From Gordonia rhizosphera NBRC 16068 (GTDB taxonomy: Bacteria; Actinomycetota; Actinomycetes; Mycobacteriales; Mycobacteriaceae), in contig NZ_BAHC01000169.1 of the NCBI RefSeq assembly GCF_000298195.1, positions 1-64,000 of the forward strand: 64,000 nucleotides of DNA, in the 5' to 3' direction. Below are positions 54,636 to 63,583 of this stretch, piece after piece. The translations under genes were made by a program, and so were the position numbers. The notes under the pieces were generated by a model. That model worked only from the letters and a program-made list of their open reading frames with translations. It had not been told where the DNA came from and ran no database searches. The first letter of the stretch is position 1; each line of letters begins with the position of its first letter.

Positions 54636-54666
54636 TTGACCCTGACGCGACGTCAGGGAGCACAGT
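54636..54666 (+). promoter_or_regulatory. MerR/TipA-type promoter with operator
   Basis: TTGACC (54636-54641) and CACAGT (54661-54666) are separated by 19 bases, the long spacing typical of MerR-activated promoters. The spacer is largely filled by the inverted repeat CCCTGACG-CGA-CGTCAGGG (54640-54658). It drives the following tipA-like gene and implies autoregulation. Confidence 0.75.
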
Positions 54667-54694
54667 GACCGGTGTGAACGAGGGAAGGCACCAG

Positions 54695-55456
54695 GTGGCA
54701 CACGGACGGACCGTCGGGGACGTGGCCGGGTTGGTCGGGATCAGCGTGCGGACCCTGCACCACTACGACCGGATCGGCCTTGTTGTCCCGTCCGGACGCA
54801 CCTCGGCGGGGTATCGAGTCTACGACGACGCCGACGTCGAACGGTTGCATCAGGTTCTCACCTACCGCGAACTGGGCTTTTCTCTCGAGCAGATCGCGAC
54901 CCTGCTCGACGATCCGCGAGTGGATGCGATCGCGCATCTTCGTGATCAGCACGAATTGCTGATCGAGCGGATCGGTCGTCTGCACCGGATGGTCGCAGCT
55001 GTGGAGGAGATGATGAACGCCAAGAAGAAAGGCATCCAGCTCACCGCCGAGGAGCAGGCCGAGATCTTCGGCCAGGACTGGAAGGGCGAGGAGTACGCCG
55101 CCGAAGCCGAGGAACGCTGGGGCGACACCAAGGCGTGGCAGCAGAGTCAGGACCGCACCGCGGGGTTCGACAAGGACGACTGGCAGCGCATCAAGGCCGA
55201 GAACGACGCGCTCGAGGCGAAGTTCGCCGACGCCCTGCGGGCGGGTGTGACACCGGGATCTTCGGAGGCGAACGTGCTGGCGGAGGAGCACCGGGCGTCG
55301 ATCGCCCGCTTCTACGACTGCGGGTACGAAATGCACACCAACCTCGCCGAGATGTACCTCGCGGACGCTCGGTTCACCAAGCACTACGAGGATGTCGCCG
55401 AGGGACTCGCGCAGTTCGTGCACGACATCATCGTCGCCAACGCAGCCCGGCAGTAG
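54695..55456 (+). CDS. tipA: TipA-type MerR regulator
   Basis: This regulator (253 residues, the length of TipAL) has an N-terminal MerR helix-turn-helix (VGDVAGLVGISVRTLHHYDR), a coiled-coil dimer helix (EQIATLLDDPRVDAI to EEMMNAKKK), and a C-terminal TipAS antibiotic-binding domain (EEQAEIFGQDWKGEEYAAEA, then CGYEMHTNLAEMYLAD). It would sense thiopeptide-like or other drugs and activate its own promoter at 54636. I chose GTG 54695 because AGGGAAGG lies six bases upstream; GTG 54674 and 54665 are also in frame. Confidence 0.9.
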   Translation: MAHGRTVGDVAGLVGISVRTLHHYDRIGLVVPSGRTSAGYRVYDDADVERLHQVLTYRELGFSLEQIATLLDDPRVDAIAHLRDQHELLIERIGRLHRMVAAVEEMMNAKKKGIQLTAEEQAEIFGQDWKGEEYAAEAEERWGDTKAWQQSQDRTAGFDKDDWQRIKAENDALEAKFADALRAGVTPGSSEANVLAEEHRASIARFYDCGYEMHTNLAEMYLADARFTKHYEDVAEGLAQFVHDIIVANAARQ

Positions 55457-55462
55457 TCCGCC

Positions 55463-55550
55463 GAGGCACCCGGTTTCTCGCCGAGAGCACCCGGTTTCTC
55501 ACCGAGAGCACCCGGTTTCGCGGCGAGAGCAGCCAATTTCTCGCCGAGAG
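55463..55550. repeat. Tandem 21-bp repeats, forward array
   Basis: About four units of GAGAGCACCCGGTTTCTCACC type follow each other, the first one base shorter. They lie directly after the tipA stop. The reverse-complement form appears at 55571-55631. Confidence 0.8.
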
Positions 55551-55570
55551 CATCGAGGTCGTGGTGCCGT

Positions 55571-55631
55571 CGCCGAGATTCCGGGTGCCGTCGGCGGGTT
55601 TTAGGGTGCTGTCGGCGAGGTTCGGGTGCGT
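55571..55631. repeat. Tandem 21-bp repeats, reverse array
   Basis: Units CGCCGAGATTCCGGGTGCCGT, CGGCGGGTTTTAGGGTGCTG and CGGCGAGGTTCGGGTGCGT are diverged reverse complements of the forward array. They reach the murF stop. Together the two arrays could form long stems between the convergent genes. Confidence 0.65.
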
Positions 55632-56950
55632 CAGGCGAGCAGTGCGTTGGCGACCCGTTCGAGTGCGGCGACCCGGCTGCCCTTGACCAGCACCGCGTCG
55701 CCCTTGGCGAGGTCGCCGAGGGCGGTGAGCGCACCGTCGACGCCGACGACGTGGGTGGCGGTCGGGCCGTAGCTGGGTTCGTCGACCGCGATCAACTCGA
55801 TGCCGAGGTCGTGGGCCTGCGCGGCGATCGCGGCGTGTTGCTCGGCGGAGTCGTGCCCCAGCTCGGCCATCGTGCCGAGCACCGCGATCCGCCGTCCGGC
55901 GTCGAGCGCGGCGAGCGACTGCAGCGCCGCCGACATCGAGGTCGGGTTGGCGTTGTAGGCGTCGTTGAGAATCGTCACCCCGTCGGTGGTGGTCACCAGG
56001 TCCATCCGCAGCCCGCTCAACGACGCGTTGAGCAGCCCGTCGGCGATCTTCTCGACGGAAACCCCGAGCCACCCGGCCGCCGTGGCCGCCGCGAGGGCGT
56101 TGGGCACCTGGTGTTCGCCGCGCGCACCGAGGCGCACATCGACCTCACCCCACGGGCTGTGCAGGCGGAACGACGCGCGCAGCTGCTCGTCGAGGATGAC
56201 GTCGGAGGCGTGCACGTCCGCGGTCGGGGAGAGTCCAAAAGTCAGCACAGCGGCGTCGGTGCGGTCCGCCATCGCGGCGACGTGTTTGTGGTCGGCGTTG
56301 AGCACCGCGAGACCGTCGACCGGGAGCGCCTCGACGAGTTCACCCTTGGCACTTGCCACGGCTTCGATGTTGCCGAACAGCTCGAGGTGGACCCCCTCGA
56401 CGCGGGTGATGATGCCGACGGTCGGACGGGCGATCTCGCACAGCAGGTCGATGTGCCCGACCCCGCGGGCGCCCATTTCGACGACGACGGCCTCGGTGTT
56501 CTCGGCGGCGTTCACCAGCGTCAGCGGCAGGCCCAGCTCGTTGTTGAACGACTTCTCGCTGGCGGTCGTCCGGTAGGTCGTGGCGAGGACCCCGGCGAGC
56601 AGGTCCTTCGTCGAGGTCTTCCCCACCGACCCGGTGATGCCGACGACACGGTCGGGCAGACGGTCGCGAGCGGCACTGCCCAGGTCGGCAAGCGCCGCGG
56701 CCGTGTCGGTGACGGCGATCGCCGACAGGTCGACGCGAGGCAGCGTGCCCTCCGACGTCAGGTACGCCAGCGCGCCCGCATCGGCCGCCGCCGGCACGTA
56801 CTCGTGCCCGTCACGTGTGGCGACGATCGGCACGAACAGCTGTCCCGGCCGCACGGTCCGGGAGTCGATGCTTGCGCCGCTGAGCAGCACGTCGACACCG
56901 AACAGCTGTCCGCGGACTGCCTTGGCCACCTCGCTCGCCGTGAAATGCAC
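55631..56950 (-). CDS. murF: MurF-like Mur ligase
   Basis: This protein (439 residues) is a Mur ligase most like UDP-MurNAc-tripeptide D-alanyl-D-alanine ligase (MurF). The N-terminal domain has GASIDSRTVRPGQLFVPI, the ATP loop is GITGSVGKTSTKD, and SEKSFNNELGLPLTL and NDAYNANPTSM are MurF signatures. It is shorter than usual dcw-cluster MurF. It is divergent from ddl, the supplier of its D-Ala-D-Ala substrate. No other dcw genes are nearby, so this may be the only MurF or a second copy. Confidence 0.88.
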   Translation of the reverse strand: MHFTASEVAKAVRGQLFGVDVLLSGASIDSRTVRPGQLFVPIVATRDGHEYVPAAADAGALAYLTSEGTLPRVDLSAIAVTDTAAALADLGSAARDRLPDRVVGITGSVGKTSTKDLLAGVLATTYRTTASEKSFNNELGLPLTLVNAAENTEAVVVEMGARGVGHIDLLCEIARPTVGIITRVEGVHLELFGNIEAVASAKGELVEALPVDGLAVLNADHKHVAAMADRTDAAVLTFGLSPTADVHASDVILDEQLRASFRLHSPWGEVDVRLGARGEHQVPNALAAATAAGWLGVSVEKIADGLLNASLSGLRMDLVTTTDGVTILNDAYNANPTSMSAALQSLAALDAGRRIAVLGTMAELGHDSAEQHAAIAAQAHDLGIELIAVDEPSYGPTATHVVGVDGALTALGDLAKGDAVLVKGSRVAALERVANALLA

Positions 56951-57002
56951 ACCGCAACGCTACGCGCACCATGACGGGTGATCGGGGATCGGTGGCCGTA
57001 TC

Positions 57003-58091
57003 GTGTCTGCCATGGCTTCACCCCTGCTCCGCCTCGTCGTTCTCTACGGCGGGGTCTCCGCCGAACACGACGTGTCCTGCGTCACCGCCGCCCATGTTCT
57101 CGCCGCCGCCGACCGCAGCAAATACGAGCTCGTGCCCATTGGGATCGCCAAGGACGGGACGTGGCTGCGCAACGACAAGGCGATCGCCACGTTGGCCGAG
57201 GGCGGTCAGCTGCCGGACTCCCTGGAGCCGGCCGGCACGGTCGTGGAACCGCTGGCCGCGCTGCGCGGGGAGGCCGGGGCGCAGACGATCACCGTCGTGC
57301 TGCCTCTGCTGCACGGACCGCACGGCGAGGACGGCACCATCCAGGGGATGCTCGAGCTGTTCGGGGTGCCGTATGTGGGCGCGGGCGTGTTGTCGTCGGC
57401 GGTCTGCATGGACAAGGCGATGGCGAAGATCGTCGCCGAACAGGCCGGGCTCCCGCAGTGCCGCTGGATCGAGTTCCGCGACGGCATCAACGACCCGAAC
57501 ACCATCGTCGCCGAGGCCGTGGAGAAGCTGGGGCTGCCGGTGTTCGTGAAGCCCGCCAACCTCGGGTCGTCGGTCGGCATCACCAAGGCGCACGACGAAA
57601 CCGAACTCGACCACGCCATCGACGTCGCGTTGCGCTACGACGACGTGGTCGTCATCGAGGAGAACGTGACCGCCCGCGAGATCGAGGTCGCGGTGCTCGG
57701 CAACACCGCACCCGAGGCCTCGCTGCCCGGCGAGATCCTCCCGGGCAGCGAGTTCTACGACTACGAGGACAAGTACGTCACCGGCGCCGCGAAGCTCGTG
57801 ATCCCCGCCGATCTCCCGGACGGCGCCGTGCGTGAGGTCCGTGAGCTGGCCGCCCAGGCGTTCGTCGCCCTACGGTGTGCGGGCATGGCCCGCGTCGACT
57901 TCTTCTACGAGGAAGATGGCCGCGGGTGGCTGCTGAACGAGGTCAACACGATTCCAGGTTTCACTCCGGCGTCGATGTATCCCAAACTCTGGGAGGCCAC
58001 CGGCGTGACCTATTCGGATCTGATCGATCAGCTCGTCGCGCTCGCCCTGGAGAACCATCGCCGGCGGACGGGGTTCTCGACCGAGCACTGA
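57003..58091 (+). CDS. ddl: D-alanine-D-alanine ligase
   Basis: Ddl (362 residues) joins two D-Ala with ATP for peptidoglycan. It has LYGGVSAEHDVS at the start, HGPHGEDGTIQGML, the ATP-grasp motifs VFVKPANLGSSVGITK and ARVDFFY, and NEVNTIPGFT at the metal site. FYDYEDKYV carries the Tyr expected for D-Ala rather than D-lactate ligases. GTG 57003 follows GGTGG at seven bases; ATG 57012 is the alternative. Confidence 0.94.
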   Translation: MSAMASPLLRLVVLYGGVSAEHDVSCVTAAHVLAAADRSKYELVPIGIAKDGTWLRNDKAIATLAEGGQLPDSLEPAGTVVEPLAALRGEAGAQTITVVLPLLHGPHGEDGTIQGMLELFGVPYVGAGVLSSAVCMDKAMAKIVAEQAGLPQCRWIEFRDGINDPNTIVAEAVEKLGLPVFVKPANLGSSVGITKAHDETELDHAIDVALRYDDVVVIEENVTAREIEVAVLGNTAPEASLPGEILPGSEFYDYEDKYVTGAAKLVIPADLPDGAVREVRELAAQAFVALRCAGMARVDFFYEEDGRGWLLNEVNTIPGFTPASMYPKLWEATGVTYSDLIDQLVALALENHRRRTGFSTEH

Positions 58092-58145
58092 TCGCCCGAT
58101 CCCGTCGGCTGCGCCTCGATCCTCGGGGACAGCGGGTCGCTCGTG

Positions 58146-59882
58146 CTATCCGCGGAACTGACGGCGCAGAGCCCGGTTCGTCTGGTCCACGTCGAAGGCG
58201 GTGGGATCGAACTGCCCGGTCGGTGACATACCCGCCCACTCGCGCAGTTCGTCGTGGTCCTCGTGTGTCGGGTCGGTGACAGCGACGATGAAGTGGTCCC
58301 AGCCGCCGGCTCCGCCGACGTCGTCGAACGGCGCCGTGCCATGGCCGTCGAGGACGACCGGTCGTCGATCGTCGTCGGTCCCGGATGGGTCGGCGAGGGA
58401 TTCGACCACGATGCGTACTTCCCATCCGTCGCCGAAGTCGTAGTTGTAGTACAGCTCGTCACCCGGTTTGTTGATCAGTGCGCCGACCGACACCTCACCG
58501 GACGGACCGGCATCGTAGGTCGGTCCGAATTCTGTATGGCCATCCGGTGTGAAGAACCGATGCAGGTGGCTGTCATCCCATCGCATGATCGTCTGGATCA
58601 CGTAGTGCAGGGCGGGCAGCGACATCGATGCGGGCAGCGCGATACGTCGGGTCACCGGCGGTTCGATGTAGGGCATGTCCAAGCGCAGGGTGAGCTGCGA
58701 CTGGGCGATGTCGTCGGTGAGCTCGGGGACGACGGTGGGGCGGGTGGTTGGGCCGCCGGCCATCATGGCCGCGGGACCCATCTCGGGACCCATATGGCTC
58801 GCCAACGCGGACTCGACAGTCGGACGCAGGTCCCGCGGCACCACATGGTCTCCGGCGTCATCGACGGACAGCCAGCCCGCTTCGACCAAGCCGGAGAGCC
58901 GATCACGCATCATCTCGTCGAGAATGGTGCTCGGCCAGTCGTCGTCGTCCGGTTCGCTGTCGTCGTCGGGCTCGAAAATGTCGAGCGACATCGGCGACTC
59001 GGTCATCCCCTGACGCAGTGCCAGCGCCGTCATCATCGGCAACGGGTTCAGCGGATTCTCGGCCGACAAGTAGGCGTCGAGTTCCAGGGTGGCGGCCGCA
59101 CGCACCAACTCGAACCGCGGGCGCGCACGCCAGAGCTGCGCGACCGGGGTCGGTTCGGCGCGCGAGGTGTTCACCGTGATCAGCTGCAATTCCTGCGCGA
59201 ACATCCACAGGTCGGCGAGTTCGTCGTGGTCGGTCATCTTCTTGAGGCCCGGCGGCACGTCAATGCCCACCGCGGCGCCCAGGTCCCCCAGGAGCGCGGG
59301 CTTGAGCCACCGCGCACTTGTCGTCGGCCGTTCGCCACCGATCCAGTCGAGAAACGCGTCGAGGCGACGAACCAGACGGAGCTCGGAGAGCGCCGCTTCT
59401 GCGTGGACCGGGTCGACGTCCTCGATCTGCAACTGCTCGTCGGGGAGTTCGTCGGCGATCCACTCGTCGAGAGTCATCACGGCGGCTTCCCAGTCGTGCA
59501 CCGGACCGGTCCACCGGTTGGTGTCCTCGAGGAAGTCGAGCAGCATCCGCATCCCGAAAAGCATGAGCGCGGTGGGTGGCGCGTCCCCCCCGGAATCCTC
59601 CACGTACTCCACCAGGCCGATCACGCCATCGACGTCGTCGACGGTCCACGCCGTGGGTGCGAATTCGGGGCGTATGCCCGCCGCCACAGTGATCGCCAGT
59701 TCGGCGCAACCGACGAGAACTTCGGGTGGCATATCGTCGTTGCAGATACGGTTCTGCACCAGCCAGGTTCGGTATGCGGCCAGGATCTCGCCGACATCGC
59801 CCGCCCCGTGGAGGAAGGCGACGACGTTGTGATTGTCCGCGGATCGACGTTTGCGCTTGGCGCGGCGCTTGTTGGAACTCAT
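58146..59882 (-). CDS. Plasmid pRiA4b ORF-3 family protein
   Basis: The C-terminal 180 residues form the pRiA4b ORF-3 domain (LPALHYVIQTIMRWDDSHLH, then ELYYNYDFGDGWEVRIVVES and GGWDHFIVAV), known from plasmid and mobile-element genes but common on chromosomes. The N-terminal 370 residues have mostly helical content, with two acidic stretches (EPDDDSEPDDDDW), and I recognise no other domain. It starts with a very basic tail (SSNKRRAKRKRRS). Function is unknown. Confidence 0.75.
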   Translation of the reverse strand: MSSNKRRAKRKRRSADNHNVVAFLHGAGDVGEILAAYRTWLVQNRICNDDMPPEVLVGCAELAITVAAGIRPEFAPTAWTVDDVDGVIGLVEYVEDSGGDAPPTALMLFGMRMLLDFLEDTNRWTGPVHDWEAAVMTLDEWIADELPDEQLQIEDVDPVHAEAALSELRLVRRLDAFLDWIGGERPTTSARWLKPALLGDLGAAVGIDVPPGLKKMTDHDELADLWMFAQELQLITVNTSRAEPTPVAQLWRARPRFELVRAAATLELDAYLSAENPLNPLPMMTALALRQGMTESPMSLDIFEPDDDSEPDDDDWPSTILDEMMRDRLSGLVEAGWLSVDDAGDHVVPRDLRPTVESALASHMGPEMGPAAMMAGGPTTRPTVVPELTDDIAQSQLTLRLDMPYIEPPVTRRIALPASMSLPALHYVIQTIMRWDDSHLHRFFTPDGHTEFGPTYDAGPSGEVSVGALINKPGDELYYNYDFGDGWEVRIVVESLADPSGTDDDRRPVVLDGHGTAPFDDVGGAGGWDHFIVAVTDPTHEDHDELREWAGMSPTGQFDPTAFDVDQTNRALRRQFRG

Positions 59883-59929
59883 CGCCGTTGAGTGTAGTCA
59901 GCGGCTCAACGGCCGGTAGCATCGTCCGG

Positions 59930-60343
59930 GTGACCGACCCCCGGCGACAATCCGCATCAGCGCTGCGCGTCCTGGTCTATTCCGATCGCGCGGATACCCG
60001 CGCCGCCGTCATCGGGGCGCTCGGCCGCAGCCCCGACCCAGATCTGCCCGATCTGAGCTTCCTCGAGGTCGCCACGGCACCGATGGTGTTCGCCCAACTC
60101 GACGCCGGGGTCGTCGACGCGGTGATCCTCGACGGTGAGGCGTCACCGTCGGGCGGCATGGGCGTCGCGAAGCAGATGAAGGACGAGATCGATCCGTGCC
60201 CGCCGATCCTGGTGCTGCTCGGCCGGGCCGATGACCGGTGGCTGGCCGACTGGTCACGCGCCGACGCCACCGCGACGCTGCCGGTCGATCCGATCACGTT
60301 CTCTTCCACGTTCGTCGAGCTCCTGCGCACCACCGCGCGCTGA
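59930..60343 (+). CDS. Orphan receiver-like protein (Rv3143 type)
   Basis: This protein (137 residues) has a CheY-like receiver fold: LRVLVYSDRADTRAAVIGAL, the Asp strand AVILDGEASPSGGMGVAKQM, and VLLGRADDRW. The Lys normally found near the C-terminus (KP motif) is replaced (LPVDP), so phosphorylation signalling may be lost. The gene order receiver then nuoA matches the M. tuberculosis Rv3143 region. It probably has a role linked to complex I or respiration. Confidence 0.82.
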   Translation: MTDPRRQSASALRVLVYSDRADTRAAVIGALGRSPDPDLPDLSFLEVATAPMVFAQLDAGVVDAVILDGEASPSGGMGVAKQMKDEIDPCPPILVLLGRADDRWLADWSRADATATLPVDPITFSSTFVELLRTTAR

Positions 60344-60486
60344 CCCGAGCCCTCGCGGCTCCCCGAATCGACAAATCTCCGCAGCACCGGCGCCCACGCT
60401 TGTAGGCTTGTGGTAGATGTCACATCAGGCCCGCCGGGAGCTTCGCGAGCAGGCCGAACACGCCACTGTGGGGAGGCCGCCAGCCT

Positions 60487-60927
60487 ATGAACGCCTACGT
60501 CCCGATCATGGTCCTCGGGGCAATTGCCGTGGCGTTTGCGGTGTTTTCGGTCGGCATCGCAGTCTTCGTGGGACCGAAACGGTACAACCGCGCCAAACTC
60601 GAACCGTACGAGTGCGGGATCGAGCCACTGACCGAGTCACACACGCTGACACCCACCGTCGGCGGCGTGGCGACGGCCGAGGGCACGCGCCGGATCACCG
60701 CCACACCCGGTCGTATGGAACATGCGATCCAGCGCATCCCGGTGAAGTACTACCTCACCGCGATGCTCTTCATCATCTTCGACATCGAGATCGTCTTCCT
60801 CTATCCGTGGGCCGTCGCCTTCGACGCCCTCGGATGGTTCGGGCTCGCCGCCATGGCCCTGTTCATCGTCAATGTGTCGGTGGCCTACGCGTATGAGTGG
60901 CGCCGCGGAGGACTCACCTGGGAATGA
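60487..60927 (+). CDS. nuoA: NADH-quinone oxidoreductase subunit A
   Basis: NuoA (146 residues) is a small membrane subunit of complex I with three transmembrane helices (PIMVLGAIAVAFAVFSVGIA, YYLTAMLFIIFDIEIVFLYP, and FGLAAMALFIVNVSVAYAYE). The family motif YECGIEP and the acidic loop FDIEIVF are intact. ATG 60487 follows GGGGAGG. It starts the nuo operon. Confidence 0.96.
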   Translation: MNAYVPIMVLGAIAVAFAVFSVGIAVFVGPKRYNRAKLEPYECGIEPLTESHTLTPTVGGVATAEGTRRITATPGRMEHAIQRIPVKYYLTAMLFIIFDIEIVFLYPWAVAFDALGWFGLAAMALFIVNVSVAYAYEWRRGGLTWE

Positions 60928-60999
60928 CCGCGGTTTCCCGGTGCGCGCCCGACGACGGGCTCGCACCGGGACCGCCTTATATGCGAGGAGGTTCGCGAC

Positions 61000-61554
61000 A
61001 TGGGACTCGAGGAGAGACTGCCCAGCGGATTCCTGCTGAGCACGGTGGAGGACCTGGCCGGGTTCATGCGGAAGGGTTCCCTGTGGCCGGCGACGTTCGG
61101 GCTCGCCTGCTGCGCCATCGAGATGATGGCGACCACGTCGGGTCGATACGATCTGGCCCGGTTCGGGATGGAGGCGTTCCGCGCCTCACCCCGCCAGGCC
61201 GATCTGATGATCGTCGCGGGTCGGGTCAGCCAGAAGATGGCCCCGGTGCTCCGGCAGATCTATGACCAGATGGTCGAGCCCAAATGGGTACTGGCGATGG
61301 GGGTTTGCGCGTCGTCCGGTGGCATGTTCAACAACTACGCGATCGTGCAGGGCGTCGACCACGTGGTGCCGGTGGACATCTATCTCCCCGGTTGCCCGCC
61401 GCGACCGGAGATGCTGCTCAACGCGATCCTGAAGCTGCACGAACAGATCGCGCACATGCCACTCGGCGTGAATCGGGAGCAGGCGATCTGGGCCGCCGAG
61501 CAGGCCGCCCTGCAGGCGAAGCCCACCATCGAGATGAAGGGCCTGCTCCGATGA
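61000..61554 (+). CDS. nuoB: NADH-quinone oxidoreductase subunit B
   Basis: NuoB (184 residues) carries the N2 iron-sulfur cluster: [21 protein letters not shown] and [10 protein letters not shown] hold its four cysteines. ATG 61000 follows GAGGAGG. It overlaps nuoC by four bases. Confidence 0.97.
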   Translation: MGLEERLPSGFLLSTVEDLAGFMRKGSLWPATFGLACCAIEMMATTSGRYDLARFGMEAFRASPRQADLMIVAGRVSQKMAPVLRQIYDQMVEPKWVLAMGVCASSGGMFNNYAIVQGVDHVVPVDIYLPGCPPRPEMLLNAILKLHEQIAHMPLGVNREQAIWAAEQAALQAKPTIEMKGLLR

Positions 61555-62252
61555 CCGGACCGACCGACGCTGGGCGCGGGGGCGAGCAGATCGCCGTACG
61601 CCACGGCCTGTTCGGGGTACACGGCAGCGGTGACACATCCGGTTACGGCGGGCTGGTGGAGGCGATCACGCTGCCCGGCAACTCCACTCGGCCGTTCGGA
61701 GGGTACTTCGACGAACTCGCCGACGAGCTGGCGGCCGGACTCGCCGGGATCCCGGAGCCGAACACGGTGACATACGACGACGCCGTGGAAAAGGTGGTGA
61801 TCTTCGCCGACGAGATGACCCTGCACGTCCGTCCCGACAAACTGCGGGCGGTCGCCCTGACGCTGCGCAATCGGGAAACGCTGCGTTTCGAATTGTGTCT
61901 GGGCGTCAACGGTGTTCACTATCCCGAAGAGGCGGATCGAGAACTGCACGCGGTGTATCCGCTGGCGTCGATCACCCACAACCGGCGCGTCCGGCTCGAG
62001 GTCGCGGTCCCCGATGCGCACCCGCACGTCCCGACGCTGACCGACATCTATCCGACCAACGACTGGCACGAGCGCGAGACCTACGACTTCTTCGGCATCG
62101 TCTTCGACGGCCACCGGTCGCTGACCCGCATCGAGATGCCCGACGACTGGGAGGGTCACCCCCAGCGCAAGGATTATCCGCTCGGCGGAGTCCCGGTGGA
62201 GTACAAGGGAACCCGCGTGGCTCCCCCGGATCGGCGGAGGTCCTACAGCTGA
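61551..62252 (+). CDS. nuoC: NADH-quinone oxidoreductase subunit C
   Basis: NuoC (233 residues) is the 30-kDa peripheral subunit. The signature [17 protein letters not shown] and the C-terminal [16 protein letters not shown] are clear; the N-terminal 60 residues are less conserved. ATG 61551 overlaps the nuoB stop, and its stop overlaps nuoD by one base. Confidence 0.96.
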   Translation: MTGPTDAGRGGEQIAVRHGLFGVHGSGDTSGYGGLVEAITLPGNSTRPFGGYFDELADELAAGLAGIPEPNTVTYDDAVEKVVIFADEMTLHVRPDKLRAVALTLRNRETLRFELCLGVNGVHYPEEADRELHAVYPLASITHNRRVRLEVAVPDAHPHVPTLTDIYPTNDWHERETYDFFGIVFDGHRSLTRIEMPDDWEGHPQRKDYPLGGVPVEYKGTRVAPPDRRRSYS

Positions 62253-63583
62253 TGACCACGACAGACGGCGGCGGCTACCGCCCCACGCAGACCTACACCG
62301 TGTCCGGGCAGGACTGGGATCAGATCGTCACGGCCGTGCGGGAGCGTGCGGCGGCGCAACCCGGCGACGAACGCATCGTCGTCAACATGGGACCACAGCA
62401 TCCGTCCACGCACGGCGTGCTGCGCCTGATCCTGGAGATCGAGGGTGAGACGGTCACCGAGGCGCGATGCGGAATCGGCTACCTGCACACCGGGATCGAG
62501 AAGAACCTCGAGTACCGCAACTGGATTCAGGGCGTCACCTTTGTCACGCGGATGGACTATCTGTCCCCGTTCTTCAACGAGACCGCGTACTGCCTGGGCG
62601 TGGAGAAACTGCTCGGCATCACCGACGACATCCCCGAACGTGCCAGCGTCATCCGCGTGCTGCTGATGGAACTCAACCGCATCTCGTCGCACCTGGTCGC
62701 GCTGGCGACGGGTGGCATGGAACTCGGCGCGGTCACCGCGATGTTCCTCGGCTTCCGGGAACGCGAACTCATCCTCGACATCTTCGAATACATCACCGGG
62801 TTGCGCATGAACCATGCCTACATCCGGCCGGGCGGCGTGTCACAGGACCTGCCCGACGATGCGCCCGAGAAGATCGGCGAACTGCTCGACCTCCTGCCGC
62901 ACCGTCTCGGCGAACTCGAGGACCTGCTCAACGAGAACTACATCTGGAAGGCCCGCACCCAGGGCGTCGGGTATCTCGATCTGACCGGGTGTATGGCGCT
63001 GGGCATCACCGGCCCGGTGCTGCGGTCCACCGGACTGCCACACGACCTGCGTAAGTCCCAACCCTATTGCGGTTACGAGAACTACGAGTTCGACGTCATC
63101 ACCGACACCACCTGTGATTCCTATGGCCGCTACCTGATCCGGGTCAAGGAGATGAAGGAGTCGGTGCGGATCGCGCGGCAGTGCCTCGACCGGCTCCGGC
63201 CCGGCCCGGTGATGGTTGCCGACCGCAAGATCGCGTGGCCGGCCGACCTCGCGCTGGGTCCCGACGGACTGGGCAACTCGCCCGAGCACATCGCCAAGAT
63301 CATGGGCACCTCGATGGAGGCGCTGATCCATCACTTCAAGCTGGTGACCGAGGGTATGCGGGTACCAGCCGGCCAGTGCTACATCGCGGTCGAGTCGCCG
63401 CGCGGCGAACTGGGCGTGCACATGGTCTCCGACGGTGGCACTCGCCCCTACCGGGTGCACTATCGCGATCCGTCGTTCACGAATCTGCAAGCGGTGGCGG
63501 CGATGTGCGAGGGCGGCATGGTCGCCGACGTGATCACCGCCGTCGCGAGCATCGACCCGGTGATGGGAGGGGTTGATCGATGA
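62252..63583 (+). CDS. nuoD: NADH-quinone oxidoreductase subunit D
   Basis: NuoD (443 residues) is the 49-kDa quinone-site subunit. [14 protein letters not shown] near residue 45 holds the quinone-binding His, and [28 protein letters not shown] and [17 protein letters not shown] are family motifs. The length is normal. It overlaps nuoE by four bases. Confidence 0.97.
   Translation: MTTTDGGGYRPTQTYTVSGQDWDQIVTAVRERAAAQPGDERIVVNMGPQHPSTHGVLRLILEIEGETVTEARCGIGYLHTGIEKNLEYRNWIQGVTFVTRMDYLSPFFNETAYCLGVEKLLGITDDIPERASVIRVLLMELNRISSHLVALATGGMELGAVTAMFLGFRERELILDIFEYITGLRMNHAYIRPGGVSQDLPDDAPEKIGELLDLLPHRLGELEDLLNENYIWKARTQGVGYLDLTGCMALGITGPVLRSTGLPHDLRKSQPYCGYENYEFDVITDTTCDSYGRYLIRVKEMKESVRIARQCLDRLRPGPVMVADRKIAWPADLALGPDGLGNSPEHIAKIMGTSMEALIHHFKLVTEGMRVPAGQCYIAVESPRGELGVHMVSDGGTRPYRVHYRDPSFTNLQAVAAMCEGGMVADVITAVASIDPVMGGVDR

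Noticed and set aside
55463-55631. CRISPR-like array
   Set aside because: The 21-bp units follow each other without unique spacers, and no cas gene is near.
58146-59882. Mobile element carrying the pRiA4b ORF-3 gene
   Set aside because: No transposase, terminal repeat or compositional break is seen around it; the family is common on chromosomes.
60417-60896. 159-codon frame starting before and overlapping nuoA
   Set aside because: It covers nuoA in another frame, and its translation is low-complexity. nuoA has the ribosome site and membrane helices.
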